Positions 1-13,100 are shown, numbered from the stretch's first letter. The stretch: DNA of 64,000 nucleotides from Lytechinus pictus (GCF_037042905.1 NC_087257.1:13180001-13244000); one strand, 5' to 3'. The notes: a model not told the origin generated them from the letters alone. Numbers and translations: made by a program.

Positions 1-665
1 TCAATTCAGTCATTATTGCATATTTTGCAGGTAGGATTATGTACAAATAAAATGGGTGACAATTATACATTTCACATTTCAAAGATTGATAATTACTAAT
101 TATTTAAAATGACGAAACCTGATATTAAATGGTATACACTTAAAAAAACAACACCTGAATGTTAACAAACGTGCTATGTAAGAGATATGAAAATCGAAAC
201 TAGTTAACTGATAAATGCATTCATTGGTAACAGATACATTGAGTGATTAAAATATAATTAATAGTTTTCGATAATAGCTTCCATTTTTCTTTTTGTCATG
301 AAGGAAAAAAGATGTATGCCAGTTTATATAAAATTGTATTGAGTATTTTACTGCAGTTTTTAATACCATTGCTGCTTGAAATATATACTTTCTGAATGGT
401 CAAGCAGTTTAATATCGTGGAATTACCCAGCTGCATTTTTTGCTATATACCGGGACTAAAAGCATTACAGCGTCCGTATCAGGTATAGGCCTTTGCTTGC
501 AATTCTATTGTTGTTAATTAATAAGCATCGCCAACCGAACGTATCGCCACGTGTATAGGCCTATCGGACGATAACTGATGATTAATCTGCCCAGTCGAAA
601 TATCATACTTCGTACGCGTACATGGAGTCACACTGCGAAACCGACTTCAGACAGATAATAGCTAT
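1..665. other. intergenic AT-rich sequence
   Basis: No coding segment, RNA gene or clear repeat was recognised. The only notable bases are short A and T runs. Confidence 0.5.
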
Positions 666-1424
666 TAAGAGGGGTGGTTTCACACGCTCGCATTTTGCGT
701 CATGAATGCTGAATAACGACGCTAGAATTATCTTCCGTTCACACGGCTGAGAAGGCTTCGCGAATTCTGCAGTTTTACGTTTCGCACCGGTGTGGCTTCT
801 TTTGGGTACCCCCTTTAATCACTCGTGCTCTGTTAGCCAAAATTGGCCAACAGAGCAGACAAAAGCGCGTTTTTCTGCGGAAGTGATTGAAAGGTCACCG
901 TGAGCTCCGCCCCCGGAATTACATTTTGAGGTAAAAGTATTAATAATAATAATAATTATAATTTTTAAGATTTGTATAGCGCACATATCTGTGGATGACA
1001 CTCAAGGCGCACAATCAACTACTTATACAATACAGAAAATAAAATCAATAAATAAACAGAAATTGAACAAAGTGACAAGAAAAAAAATACACTATCAGTT
1101 AAAGTTGGTAGTCAAAATAACAAGTAGGCCTAATCCCACAACAATTAAAATGAAAGGCTTCCTTCATGACTTGTAAGTCTTTAATTTGTTTAGTTGTGGA
1201 ATAGCTCTCTCGACTGGCAAGACCTAATGTTCACACGGCTGTTTCGCTCCGTCATTCTCAAATATCTTAAACACCTCGATACCATCATTATTTTGAATTG
1301 CGATTTCAAATTACACTATTTTGCATTTACACGCTCAAATTGTGTCATTCAAAATAATGATCACTCGAGTGATGCGTCACTCATTTGAACGACGCAAAAT
1401 GCGAGCGTGTGAAACCACTCTAAG
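666..1424. mobile_element. non-autonomous inverted-repeat transposon, about 0.76 kb
   Basis: About 30 bp terminal inverted repeats are visible. The left end reads GTGGTTTCACACGCTCGC then ATTTTGCGTC; the reverse complement of the right end gives the same run from GTGGTTTCACACG. The small reading frames inside have no recognisable domain. The superfamily is not clear. Confidence 0.65.
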
Positions 1425-2009
1425 ATACTTTCAACGACACATTATGGGTTAGTTGCATTGATGGGACGGGGTATGAAGGACGAAGTGAAATTATAATAAA
1501 ATAGCTGATGGATGCGATTGACTACAAGCGCATAATGGATCCTCGGTATACACGTCAATTTCCAAATAAATAAAAAATTAAATAATCACAATAGGTCAAA
1601 GTCGCGGATTTGCAATTGGATCATTCCGCTATACATGTAATACAGCGTAGCATTTTTTTTTAATTAGATTTAGTGCATTCGAGTATTCATACCTAGGATT
1701 GATATTCCTTTGTATATTTTTTAAATTAATGAAGTTTTTTAAAGATGATTTATGAGTATTTCAGCCCACTTCACGTAAATTGTGCTTCTTTCGTGTTGAA
1801 TTTCAAGAGACACTCACTGGTATTATGACTATACAGGGGTGACACCAGAGTATTTTCTCCTTTTTTTTGGGGGGGGGGCGACCTCATGAAACTGTCATTT
1901 TTATCCATCATTAATGCGTCCAAGGTCACCTTTCTCCTTTGTTTCTTTCCTTTCTCTCGTTTATAACATTTTTTTTTTTTTTTACTTGACCTACTTTGAA
2001 AAGTCATAG
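1425..2009. other. intergenic sequence with homopolymer runs
   Basis: Contains a T run followed by a G run near 1861-1880 and a T run near 1969-1983. Reading frames across it are low-complexity and not credible genes. Confidence 0.4.
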
Positions 2010-2330
2010 CCCATGCCCTGGGCTTGCTCCAGCTATGATTCTAACTACTTTATTTTGTTTTGTAACACGTTTCTTCAGGTTAGACAGAAAAGTACTACCC
2101 CAAACTAAGTTACAATAAGACAAATAAGGCAATACAAGTGTGGAATGCAACATTTGAAATGTCAGCTGGTGAATGACTGTTTCTTTCCCGTTTTCATTAA
2201 AAAACTTAGAGAATAACGTTGAATATGAAATTACATTATTGTACATTGTGAGGGAGAATGAAAGCTTTTGAACAATAGCTCTTGCAAAAAAGAGAAAGAA
2301 TCGCATATAAACAATAATATCAGTAACAAA
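2010..2330 (-). pseudogene. LINE reverse transcriptase C-terminal fragment (decayed)
   Basis: Read on the minus strand, the sequence gives PYLSYCNLVWGSTF, then LKKRV, then KVVRIIAG. This is the stretch just C-terminal to the reverse transcriptase domain in many jockey/CR1/L2-type LINEs. The fragment lacks the catalytic core and has no intact ends. It is an old 3' fragment and not a host gene. Confidence 0.65.
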
Positions 2331-2640
2331 AGTGCGAGAAACACTCGGATGATAAAAAAAGGCCAAGAGACAAAGATGTCGAGAATTCAAGGCCAATGCC
2401 ATGGCGAAAATTCCACACAGACAAGGCGCGTAATGCCATAAAACACCATTGACTCTGACAGTATTTTATAAACCTTTGGCATTAACCCTCTGCTCATGTC
2501 TGCACATGGCGCTCTTATCAAAACCCACAGCAAACATCCTCTCGCAAAAAATGAAACCTGACCAACCGCCGGCCTAACAGCAGAACAACTCATCCGAACA
2601 CTCGCACAAAAAGCAGAAGCTGCAGCTGCCCTAAATTCAA

Positions 2641-2792
2641 GGTCTGGGTCCGTTTCATATTTAAAAACTTGCTATACATGTATAATAACAAAGGCATAAT
2701 TTCTAGAGCAGATTTGCTATCAGCCAATCAAATCGAATGATTCGAGTAGCTTAGAATTGGTATTAAAACAGGTTTTGTGAAACGGGCCCTTG
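2641..2792. mobile_element. small MITE
   Basis: Imperfect terminal inverted repeats: GGGTCCGTTTCATATTT on the left and its counterpart in AAACAGGTTTTGTGAAACGG on the right. The roughly 150-bp body has no coding capacity. Similar ends occur on MITEs elsewhere in the window. Confidence 0.5.
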
Positions 2793-2899
2793 GTTGATGT
2801 TTCATAAAGCAGTTCCGCGTAATTTTATGCCAGAATTTACGCACGAATGATTTTTTTTTTTACGTTTTCATAGGTATGCATCTACATCTTTTAGAATAT

Positions 2900-3180
2900 A
2901 ATAATAATAATAATAATAACTGGGTTTATAGAGCGCTTTTTGCCAGAGGATACAAAGCGCTGCTATTATTACACCGGATTTAGCTCGAGCTACCATCACA
3001 GGCGCTCAGTGCATGCAATTACTCCTACCGGGTACCCATTCACCTTACCTGGGTCGAGTGCAGCACAGTGTGGATACATTTCTTGCTGAAGGAAAATACG
3101 CCATGGCTACGATTCGAACCCACGACCATCTGTTTCAAAGGCGAGAGTCAGAACCACTAGACCACGACGCACCACGATGT
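2900..3180 (-). mobile_element. tRNA-derived SINE, minus orientation
   Basis: On the minus strand the 5' head resembles a tRNA. An A-box-like TGGTCTAGTGG and a B-box GGGTTCGAATC are followed by a conserved body containing CTCGACCCAGGTAAGG and GAGCTAAATCCGG. The tail is an (AAT)n run at 2900-2920. Full-length or partial relatives lie at 3363, 30909, 43050 and 57806. Confidence 0.8.
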
Positions 3181-3202
3181 TGGATCCGAGATCTCATCAC
3201 CT

Positions 3203-3350
3203 AATCATCTCTTCCACAGGGTGTAGACGTAACGAGATCCAAGATCATGTTATCTGAGGATGTAAACATGACGAGATCCAAGATCTTGTCATTGATCACC
3301 CGTTATACAGGTTGCAAACATGCATGACGAGATCAAAGTTCTTGTCATCT
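3203..3350. repeat. short tandem repeat, unit about 55-60 bp, about three copies
   Basis: The phrase ACGAGATCCAAGATC and close variants recur at about 3207, 3230, 3273 and 3329, each followed by TTGTCAT or TGTTATCTGA and GTAAACATG-like text. The array sits against the head end of the SINE. Confidence 0.55.
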
Positions 3351-3362
3351 GATCATTCTGTG

Positions 3363-3540
3363 GAGTGTTGTGGCCCAGTGGATTAGTATCCAGTCTTTGA
3401 AACAGAGGGGGATAGGTTCGAATCCCAGCCATGGTGTAAATTCCTTCTGCAAGAAATTTATCCACATTGTGCTGCGCTCGACCCAGGTGAGGTGAATAGG
3501 TAGATGGTAGGATTTATTACTTGAACGCTTTAGCGCCTAT
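3363..3540 (+). mobile_element. tRNA-derived SINE fragment, plus orientation
   Basis: Contains the A-box-like GGCCCAGTGGATTAG, the B-box GGTTCGAATCCC and the conserved body TTTATCCACATTGTGCTGC. It belongs to the same family as the copy at 2900-3180, in the opposite orientation. The 3' part is cut short where the neighbouring MITE begins. Confidence 0.7.
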
Positions 3541-3786
3541 TAAGAGACGCACCATTAGATACCCGGGGGGGGGGGGCTGGAAGTTTGGCTTGATGCAAAT
3601 TGTTTTTTCCTTTCTTTTTTGAGTAAAGTTTTTTTCCTTAGTCCATTGAAACATTTTTTTTTCAGATTCGTCGGAGGACAAAGTTTTTTTTTTTTTTTTT
3701 TTTACTCTGATGGTTTTTTTTTTTTGGGGGGGGCGGGGGGGGGGGGGGATTCCAGCCCCCCTGGATATCTAATGGTGCGTCCCTAA
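3538..3786. mobile_element. MITE with G-run and T-run core
   Basis: Terminal inverted repeats ACGCACCATTAGATA are perfect at both ends, followed inward by C/G runs. The core holds T runs and GGGGGG blocks. No coding capacity. Confidence 0.65.
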
Positions 3787-4339
3787 TATGGCGGCTCATA
3801 TTCAGCCAGGGTAAAAATTATGATACCAAGTATCAAAGCGCAGTTGAGTATATGCACATAGTAACTACGCTATATTATTGTTATCATTTAGCATCCTCTA
3901 TTCTCCTGGGGCAGTAATAAAAATATAACACAGGTAGCGTGTTATTTTAAGTCCCCATGAAAGGCAAAACATGAAGTAAAACATTTGAAAAAAAAAATTA
4001 GCTATGTATATTACAGTAATTGTGAGAGTAGTTTTTTTTTTACATCACTATTAGATCACCAATGCTGCCAATTTGAAGTCTTCATGGGTAAAGTGATTAC
4101 CAAATTTTAAATATGTTTTAAACTCATAACTATCACACGTCTTGTCCGATACAGTTCAAACTTTCACCCATCTGTCTGGTTTTGTTTTCTTCCTGTAAGA
4201 ACAACTTTTATTTGGGTTCGATTCTCCTTAAAGTCGGATTCATCTAAAGGGAAGATTACATAATTATCACCAGTTGGGGTTTGTTTTACCCCAGAAGTTA
4301 GATTCAATTTTGATGCAATGTAGTGCGTTGACCACGACA

Positions 4340-4790
4340 ACATAATAATAATAATAATAATAGGCCTACAGAGTATTTCTAAAGCGCCAAATCCACACTG
4401 ATTATGTGCTCAAGACGCTACGAAAAGAAAAATTACATGGAGCAGGAAGGGACAAAGATAAAAGAAGCACAGTCATGACAATGAAAGGAAACTACTGGAA
4501 GGCAATTTTAATCAAATGGGATTTTAGAGCAATTTTGAAATTATCGATATTTGAAATACTACGAATGGAATATGGCAACTGATTCCAAAAGGAACATAAC
4601 GCATTTTTCTTTCTAAATAGCTTCATCTTGTTATCATAATTTATTTCGTCAAACAAGAATACACCGAAAATTTGAAATAAATTCCATTTTTGAAATGTAA
4701 TTAGTTTGTTCATTACATGAAAAAAATCAAATAAAGTAGAACTACATAAACGTAATAAATGAAGGACACTCGGAAAATCCCCGACCAAAG
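4340..4790 (-). pseudogene. LINE 3' fragment (minus), related to 20263-20520
   Basis: The minus-strand frame ends with FWNQLPYSIRSI, then NFKIALKSHLIK and a stop. This is the usual C-terminal tail of jockey/CR1/L2-like LINE polyproteins. The following 3' sequence (CAAATCCACACTGATTATGTG) and the (AAT)n tail recur at 20263-20520. There is no intact catalytic domain. Confidence 0.6.
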
Positions 4791-4799
4791 ATGGACGTA

Positions 4800-5440
4800 T
4801 GGTATAACAAAGATATCATAACAGAAATACAATTAAATAATTAAGGAGAATAATTAGCAGCGTGGCAGTATCGCCACCAACCATAATTCAGATTATTATA
4901 TCCACTTTCCTACTATTAGCTGTCACACGGTACCATGCGGATATTCTTGGGGGGTTCGGGGCGCTGCTCCCCCCCCCCCCCCCCCCACGGTAGGCGAAAA
5001 GGAGGCGCCAAAAAGAGGAAGAAAAGGGAGGGAAAGGCAAAGAACTTTTGCATCAATGTAGACAACCTTACTAAAGATATAGCGCCCTCAAGCAAACATT
5101 TTGCGGAACTTCTTGGCCCAGCTGCAAATATTAACTCAGAATTCGTAACCATGTAACCCCGACTGTACATTAAACCGATTAATTATTAGATTTAATCAAA
5201 ATAGAAAGGTGATGTTATAATATAGCGGCCCTTGATTTCATTTTCAATGCATTTAGTTCTGTCAAGTTATCCAAAAGTATAATCCCATTTAAAAAAAAAA
5301 GAATTTTGAGAAAAATACGGAATTATTAATATCAACTCGGAAGAAGGGTCGTATGACATTAACACTTAATATATGTAAATAGTTTTTTTTTTCAAACTTA
5401 AAAAAAAAAAGAAAGAAAGAAAAAAGCATGGTTGCAACTT
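4800..5440. other. intergenic sequence with C run and A runs
   Basis: Contains a long C run at about 4970-4986 flanked by GGCGCTGCTCC and ACGGTAGGCGAAAAGG, typical of TE ends in this genome, and an AAAG-rich tract near 5400-5425. No gene was recognised. Confidence 0.35.
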
Positions 5441-5448
5441 ACCTTTTA

Positions 5449-5727
5449 ATAGCGGTAATTACAGGACAGGTCAGGGTCAATGATACTGTTGAAGCCCGTT
5501 GTTTCATTATTCTGCTTCAGTGTAGTGTAAACTAAAAATAAATGCGCAATTATCTGGTAATTACGAAGACACTCGAAATCTAACATGAAGAAGTAATAAA
5601 ACTTGATGAAACCCTGCTCAAACCAGGCTGGTCCGTTCACTGACTGGGTATATTTCCACCACGCATTTTCCCTAAAGAAGCCTGATGCAGCTCCCGAGAA
5701 TGCATTTTTACAACCCCTAAAACTCAA
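5449..5727 (-). CDS. uncharacterised 93-codon open frame
   Basis: An open minus-strand frame starting MSFRGCKNAF and ending DLSCNYRY. The composition is not obviously low-complexity, with Trp, Phe and Tyr spread through it. A consensus donor (AAG then GTAAGT) lies just after the stop. No domain was recognised and no neighbouring exon was found. It could be a terminal coding exon or chance. Confidence 0.15.
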
Positions 5728-5904
5728 TCAAATGCCTGTCCTGTTCTGAATCGAACTGAGAACATGCACACTTGTAAATGCCCGATCAATGCATTTCAAC
5801 AAATTCTAAAGACCTATTAACCGTTTCGCATTGTTACTGTGCATTCGTGCCCCTAATCATGCGCTAAAATAATGCTTCCTAGCGCAATTCTATAGCAATC
5901 TTCC

Positions 5905-6345
5905 AGTGGCGGACACACACTCACAACTTCATTGAACCACAAAGGTTCGGGGTTCAAATCCCATCGCGGCACTCGCCGCATTTTGCAAGGTGTTTATCTA
6001 CATGCACACTTGCTACTCTCCACCCACACTGAAAAAACTGTGGTGTTAAAACTGACACCAGTTGGTGTCTATAGAGGACCACACCCGAGGTGTTAAAATA
6101 ACGCACGAGAGACTGAACATAATACCAAAGAGTGTAAATGTAACAACCAAAGGTGCTGATAACACCTATAGGTGTTAAACTAACACTGTTAATTTAACAC
6201 CGGAGTAAAATTAACTGGTGTGGTCCTCTATGTACACCGGTTAACACCAGAGTTTTTGCTGTGCAAAGGAGTAGTAAATGGGTACCCGGTCCAGGAAGGC
6301 ACTAGCATTCGGGGTAGCCGTGTGAAAGCCGGGTTGCTTTATTAA
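5905..6345 (+). mobile_element. tRNA-derived SINE interrupted by a MITE
   Basis: The head has the B-box GGGTTCAAATCCC. The body resumes after the inserted element at 6026-6266 with AGTAGTAAATGGGTACCCGG, text that is continuous in other SINE copies. Confidence 0.5.
6026..6266. mobile_element. palindromic GGTGTTA-rich MITE
   Basis: The ends form a long imperfect inverted repeat: CACTGAAAAAACTGTGGTG on the left, and the complement of CACCAGAGTTTTTGCTGTG on the right. GGTGTTAA/TTAACACC words recur throughout. A relative lies at 18999-19242. It has no coding capacity. Confidence 0.75.
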
Positions 6346-6349
6346 TTAT

Positions 6350-7098
6350 TCATTCATATGCATTTATTTCGTTCATATATCAAAAAAAACATTTACAAAA
6401 CATATTGGAATATACAAGAAATAGACAAAGAAGAGAGGGGGAAAAGGGGAAAGAGGGAAAAGGGGAGAGAGGGGGAGAGAGAGGGGGGGGGGGTCGTCGG
6501 GTCGGCCAGCGTCTTTGGTTTAGAAATAGAAAAGAAAATAATAAAATGCTTCCAGGCAAAGGGGATATCAGGGATGAGTAAATACTGAAGCGATGCTCAC
6601 CCTGGCACAATCGGCTTTTCATCGCCATGGCAACGTGACGGTATGTGTGTACAGAAATGCGGAGTAGCGGAGGAGAGGAATCAAGTATCAACACCAGGCC
6701 TATAGCATAGTTTTCGCAGTATGGGGTGAATTCGCCCTTTTCGTTTCCCTGATCTGACTGTTTTTCGACGCACGATTTGATTTTCATGTTAAGATCATTA
6801 TTTTGATTTCATAACAGTCGTAGTAAGGAGAATTACTTCAACTGACTGCAGGAAGGAATAAAGCATTTCCACGACCATATACCAGGGAAAATTGTGTGTG
6901 AGATCCCCGATACTCTGCATGCTAATTCGCGTTGGGATCGTTTTGTATTCTTACTGGAAATATATATATGAGCGCATTCTCATACAGTAGGTTTGTGAAT
7001 GAGAATGACATGGTGGTTCTCTCATATTGGATTGACTGATATAAACTGACTTCAAGTTACAGTGTTTAATACAATCTGCAAGTAGCTATAGATACAAA
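6350..7098 (+). promoter_or_regulatory. 5' flank of the VOPP1-like gene
   Basis: This stretch directly precedes the first coding exon. It includes a purine-rich G/A tract (6430-6495) and an AT run TATATATATG near 6960-6970 that could serve as a TATA-like element. No upstream noncoding exon could be fixed from sequence, so the promoter position is a guess. Confidence 0.25.
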
Positions 7099-7149
7099 AT
7101 GTGGACAGCCATTATCACCACGCTTCTTGGATTTCTCATAGCGATTCAG
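7099..7149 (+). CDS. VOPP1-like exon 1 (signal peptide)
   Basis: Encodes MWTAIITTLLGFLIAIQ, a short hydrophobic leader. It ends at CAG followed by the donor GTAATT, phase 0. The ATG is the only one that puts a secretion signal in front of the Cys-rich exons. Confidence 0.8.
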
Positions 7150-10100
7150 GTAATTAATCACTTTCAGATTTTTTTCTCTAAAAACCGTGTTATTATTATC
7201 TATTTTTGCCAATTGGCCGGAAAGTTTGCAAGGTTTGTTTTCCAGCTCCAAGTTATGCATTAAGTTTAATGGGTAATCTAGATTGAAAGTAATATTATTT
7301 GAACAAAATGAAGTAAAATCAGACAAACAAATCTAAAACACTGAAAAATTCATAGGAATCGGACAGGAAATAACAAAGTTTTGCATTATTTCGGTGAAAC
7401 AGTTCATGAATATGCAATGAGCAAACTGATGATGCTGTACCCCACGTATTCTTATGTATCTTATTATGTGAAACTTGTGTTATTTAATATTTGTCATGTA
7501 GAACTAACTTAATAATGAGTCAATTTTTTTTCTTAGAGCCGTATATAATGGAAAAAAATTAGATTGACTATTGATTTAACATGTAAGATAATAATTCTTG
7601 CAACTAATTTTGTTGCGTTTATGAAAATATGAAATATCATGATTTAACATAAGAATAAGGAAGAAAAGTGGGGGACATGACGTCAGTATACATATTGCAT
7701 ATTCATGACGGCGTGCATATAAATGATTTCACAAAATAATGCTAAATTATAAAATTCATTAACTTCGTTTTTTGTTATCAGATTTTGATGTCATTTTCAG
7801 AGTTTTACTCTGTGAATTTCACTATTTTTATCGAGATATAACTGTTTTTCATGCCATATTCGTTTGGCAATGCGCTTAACTGCTTCAATTCATTATCATT
7901 GAAAAAAAATCTTTGAATTTCATTAAAATATAAGATAGGTTTGGTCTTTGGAGTATAAATGTATCATTTATGTAAAACAAGAAAAGAGGTAACGACTATC
8001 TGTATTCTCTGAGGCCTTAGAAGATCGATCTAAAAATTATTATTTCACTGGCTACTTCTATATATATTTTATACATTAACACAGTGTGTATAGGACCCCG
8101 AAACGCATGCAAAGGCATAGTTCTCGCATCGACTTTAGCTTACCATGATATTAGCACGAAGACAGATTATGACTTGAATTAAATCCGATTTCAGAATATA
8201 TATTTCTTATTACACTTATAATTATGTAGTGAAAAAGTATACCACGTTTGAGTGAATTTGATGTAAAATATAGGAAAATTACATTATTATTCCTTCGTAT
8301 TTTTATCTTTATACCTATAACTTAGGAATCTTTATGTATCAGTTAAATGGCTCTAATTAAATTTGTTGCTTTTAACACTTAGTTCTTCTTACTCATCATT
8401 TATGTATTTGTGTATCCCCCGTTTTTGTTTACTTTTTCGTTTGCCCTTTTATTTATTCCTCTATTTTTCTTGTCGTATTGATATTTTTATGGGACTCTCA
8501 CTGCATATTCTTTGGAGCCTTTAACCAACAAGCACTGCTTTTACCTTTGGCTCCCCATATCCACACCTCTCATTTTCTTTCTTTGTCATTATATTACAAC
8601 CATTTACAAGAATACATTATAGTACTTTTTTTTCTATTGTTATATTAAGTATACATTTCATATTTTACGATATTTATTTATGCTTACCTATGATAATTTG
8701 TATTGTATAATATTATTGTTTGTACTGAGTTGTTGATTTTGTTGAAAATGTGAGATGTTGATATGAATAAAACCTTGAACCTTGAACCTTTGTTTTATTC
8801 CAGAGCGTAGACGCATTATCATGCTCTTATAGCACTTACGGATTTTATCAATATTACAGGTAAGCTACCTTTGCTCTACAGTGCGTCTCAAAAAAAACTA
8901 TACACTTTTGAAATGGCTGCCAAACAAAAAATATGTCACTTTGGGGAAAAATACCAATATATATGGAAAGCCTACCCACTAAGTAGTACTACCCACTTAA
9001 ACAAAGGGTATGAAAATTAGGGTGGGTAGGAATTAGCCTTCCAATTTCTTTCAGTTTTTGAGAGGGGAGTCCCTTGGAACTTGCAAAGTTGAGGGTGTTG
9101 TGATAAATTAATGATCAATTGATATTGTTAGAGAAAATTTCATGAATTACTCAATTGAAATTCCATGCATGAGTGAGTGTCAGTTGTAATATTTAGTGCA
9201 GCATTTTAACTTTTTATCATGTGGATCTCAGCAGTGTGTTCATTGAAGTAATGAGAATAGGGGTGAGATAGGACTTAAGTGGGTGAAGTAAGCTAATGGG
9301 TAAAAGGTCAACAGAATGTTTAGCTTCCTTTAGATCGAGACTGAATGCTATTACATGTACGCATAAAGTCCAAAGCGGACTGTCAATTTGATAAATTTTG
9401 AGAGAGAATTCGGTCATCAACTTTTACCATTTGATCAACAATTTGTTAGTAAATCAACTCAATCAATGTGATCAATTAAACATTCAGCTTTTTCAATGAA
9501 TTCATAAATCATCATAATTAGTAAATTTCTTAGAATCATTCAATAGAAAATAAAAGACCCATCAACCATCAGTCATGCACTTGGCATTTAAGTTTTGAAT
9601 ACCATGATCCTGGAGAAAGAAAGAAAGAGGGGTGAAGGGGAGGGAATTTGTAAGAGAACACAAAGAAGAAGAATGCCCTTTTAAATTGTTTAACCCAGTC
9701 TTACCCTAGCTGACCCCCTTGCATGCAAAAGGTACCATCAGATTACTCTGACTCTCACAAGCACATTGCTAAGATCCACATAATAAACTTAAAATGCTAC
9801 ACTAAAATCAAAATTCCTGTTTACTCATGCACTGCATTTCAATTTAGTAACTCATGAAATTAGCCTAAGAAACCAAAAACTGATCTCAATTCATCAATAA
9901 TTTAGCATGACACCTTTAACTTGGCAAGTTCCAAAGGACTCACCTCTAAACAAATCCTAGAAGGCTAATACCTGCTCACCCTAGCAAAGGCTAGTCTCTC
10001 AGGATGGGAGGTAGGGGTAGAGAGAGAGAGGGGGTGGCGAAGTGTTCTGTTTGCCTTTGTCCCATCAACCTACTTCCCCCACCTAAGTCCTATCTCATCC

Positions 10101-13100
10101 CTATATGGGTCATTCTTCAATAAGTGTATATTTTTGTGTCACATGGCTTTGGAGTCCCATGAAAAAATATAAAAAAGTTTTCTTATTTTTTACCGCTTTG
10201 TGTTGACTAACACGTATGTAAAAAATAATGAAAAATTAAAACAGGTCAAAAAGAAATATCATATATAATTTATTTTTAATTTTTTTTATGGCCACCCCCC
10301 TCAAAATTGCATGTCACAATAACATAATGTAAACATAAACATGTGTTGCATTTTTAAAATTATGCATCTTTTTGTAATAATATGCCTTGATAAATTAATT
10401 TTTATGAGTTGACAACGAATACCACTCAAATATACACGCGCAAGCAACGATTTTAAGATTTTTTTGTTTTTAAGGCCTATTATTTTGTGTCACACGATTT
10501 TGCGTCATCTCCGTCACGCATTTTCAGTGCGCCATCTACGGTACAACAAAGTGCACGGTTTTCAAGATTGTGGTTGCAGAATGGCCGGTGGATAGTACGG
10601 AGAAAGAATCGACACGTTTTTTCCCTGATCTCCGGGGTTTTGACATTGTTCGGGCGGCATCTTCGTCAAAAACCAGGTGCGTACCTTTATTCAGCGTCAT
10701 CTCCGAACGCTTGGTATTAGCTAGATAAAGGTGTTACATTTATTTTCTAATCGTTTCTATGAAAGATTAACGTGCCCACAGAACAGCCAATGCCGCACTC
10801 GCGTTAGTTGGTATTGCAGACATTGATTATCGGTGCATATGTGTCTGATAGTCATCTCCGTCACGCATCATCTCCGTCACGGCTCTTTCGTGACGGAGAT
10901 GATGAGTTTGATTTGAATTATGAACTTAGTTAATTGACACATTGGGCTCATGATAAACTTACGGCTATATTTACAACATGAAAAGTGACCCTTGGCCTTG
11001 GTCTGGAGGACTTCAGATCTAAATTGGTACACCGTACAGTACTACAGATATCATTAACTTTACCTTGTCCCACATACCCATATCTGTGTAAGTGCTGGTG
11101 ATGTCTATGGCCATGGGATGATGGATTGCACTGCTTATACTGTGACCAGTCTGTAGTGCACCTTTAGTGATATTTCTTCTTCTTATTGCCAGAGTGGTGT
11201 GTTGATAGTGGCGTATGCATGGATATCGGTGCCCCCCCCCCCCCCCAGCCTTTTCTGAACATTGCAATTAAGGCATAGGTTGTGAACAAACAGATTTTTT
11301 TTTTTGGCTTTATTTTGGCGATATTTTTCGCCCCTGGGACATTTGCCCCCCATCCCCTGATACGCCACTGGTATAAAAAAATATATGATAAATTAATAAA
11401 TAGAACAATTATAATAGAGCAATGTCCAATGATGATAAAAAAGATAAAGTTCATGGATATAAATGGGAATGAAAATGACAAAATGCATTAGGATCAATTA
11501 ATAATAACATAATTTGTACACATACTATATATTTTCAGAATGGTGCTTTCAGCTGCCGAGAGGGCTAAGAATTACCGGGAACGGATGAAGAGGGACCCTG
11601 ACCGTCGACGTCAATACCTAGAAAAAGAACGAGATGGGTTGTTCTATGTTTGATGTTACAGGTGAAAATTGTTGCAGAGTATGAATAGAAGAAATTTTTC
11701 ATAGTTTGTATTGGTATAATACATGTATAACACAAACTTGTTTGTGTGCTTAATCACAATGTTGGAAACATTTCAGATGTTCTAGTTTGTTTTGAGATTA
11801 AAACTTCTTAACATGTGTCCTTATTCAATGATTTCAAATCAAGTCATGAATTTTTGTAAAGACTACAATTTTGGCAGTCTGGAACTGTGAATATTTTTAA
11901 ATTTCACTTCAAATTTATAAAACTGCATTATGGTTACAATAATCAGTGAAATTTTAATTCAATTCTTCCATCTAGTTAGAGATATTTTATGATGGGTTGT
12001 TCTACGTTTGATGTTACAGGTGAAAATTGTTGCAGAGTATGAATTGATTTTTTTTTTCATAGTTTGTATTGGTTTAATAGTATAAGACAGACTTGTTTGT
12101 GTGCTTACACAATATTGGAAACATTTCAGATGTTCTAGCTTGTTTTGAGATTAAAACTTCTCAACATGTGTCCTTATTGATTTCTTATGAAGTCATGAAT
12201 AATTGTAAAGACTTTAAACATTTTGACAGTCTTGAATTAGTATGATATTGAATATTTTCACATTTCACCTCAAATTTATAGGATTGCATTATGGTTACAA
12301 TAATTAAATGACACTTTAACTGATATCTTACATCTAGTTTGGAACATTTGTGATGAGTTGTCTGATAGATGTTTTAGGTGAAATTTGTTGCTGAATATGA
12401 ATTGAAGAAAATGTTCATAGTTTGTAATGGTTTACAAATATAAGACACATCTTTGTGTGCTTACACAATGATGGAAAATTGTTCTGTTATGAAACTGAAT
12501 TTCAGGATTCTCATGAAAAAAAAAGAAGTAAAATCATCTCTGGTCCCATATCTTGGATTTCCTTTGTATTTTATTGTTTTGGCAACCCTTATATAAAGAA
12601 ATTTCGTTATAAAGAACTAATTTGATGGGTCCCAAGGACTTCTTTATATCGAGAGTGCACTGTATATAACGCATATTGCCCGTTTGTGAACAGACAAAAG
12701 CAGAACAAGAAATCGCCACCCTATAGACAACAGCGTCATCTCCGTCACGCGTGCGTCATCTCCGTCACGCGTTCGTCATCTCCGTCACGCTCAGTTCAAA
12801 TGCATAAATTTTATCAGAGATTATTCTAGAGTAAAAATTATTTGTATTGGTATTTTTAGCGATCTATTAACTCGAAATCATATACCTCTCTTCGTCTGAA
12901 TTTCCTGATAAAATTTGCTCACACTGATAAAAAATGACAAGATTTGGCGAAATTCACTTTTCATTCAGCAAGGCAGGTATAAATGGCAGCTGTAGAAAAA
13001 AAAATCAGAATGTGGCTGACCAGCGTTTTTGTTTATATTCACAGTCACCCCGTCTGTTCAAACGGAGATCGGATATAAAGTTTATTTCGTTCTTCAGTGA

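Noticed and set aside
10487-10720. 77-codon plus-strand frame
   Set aside because: It lies over the transposon iterons and has no recognisable domain or splice context.
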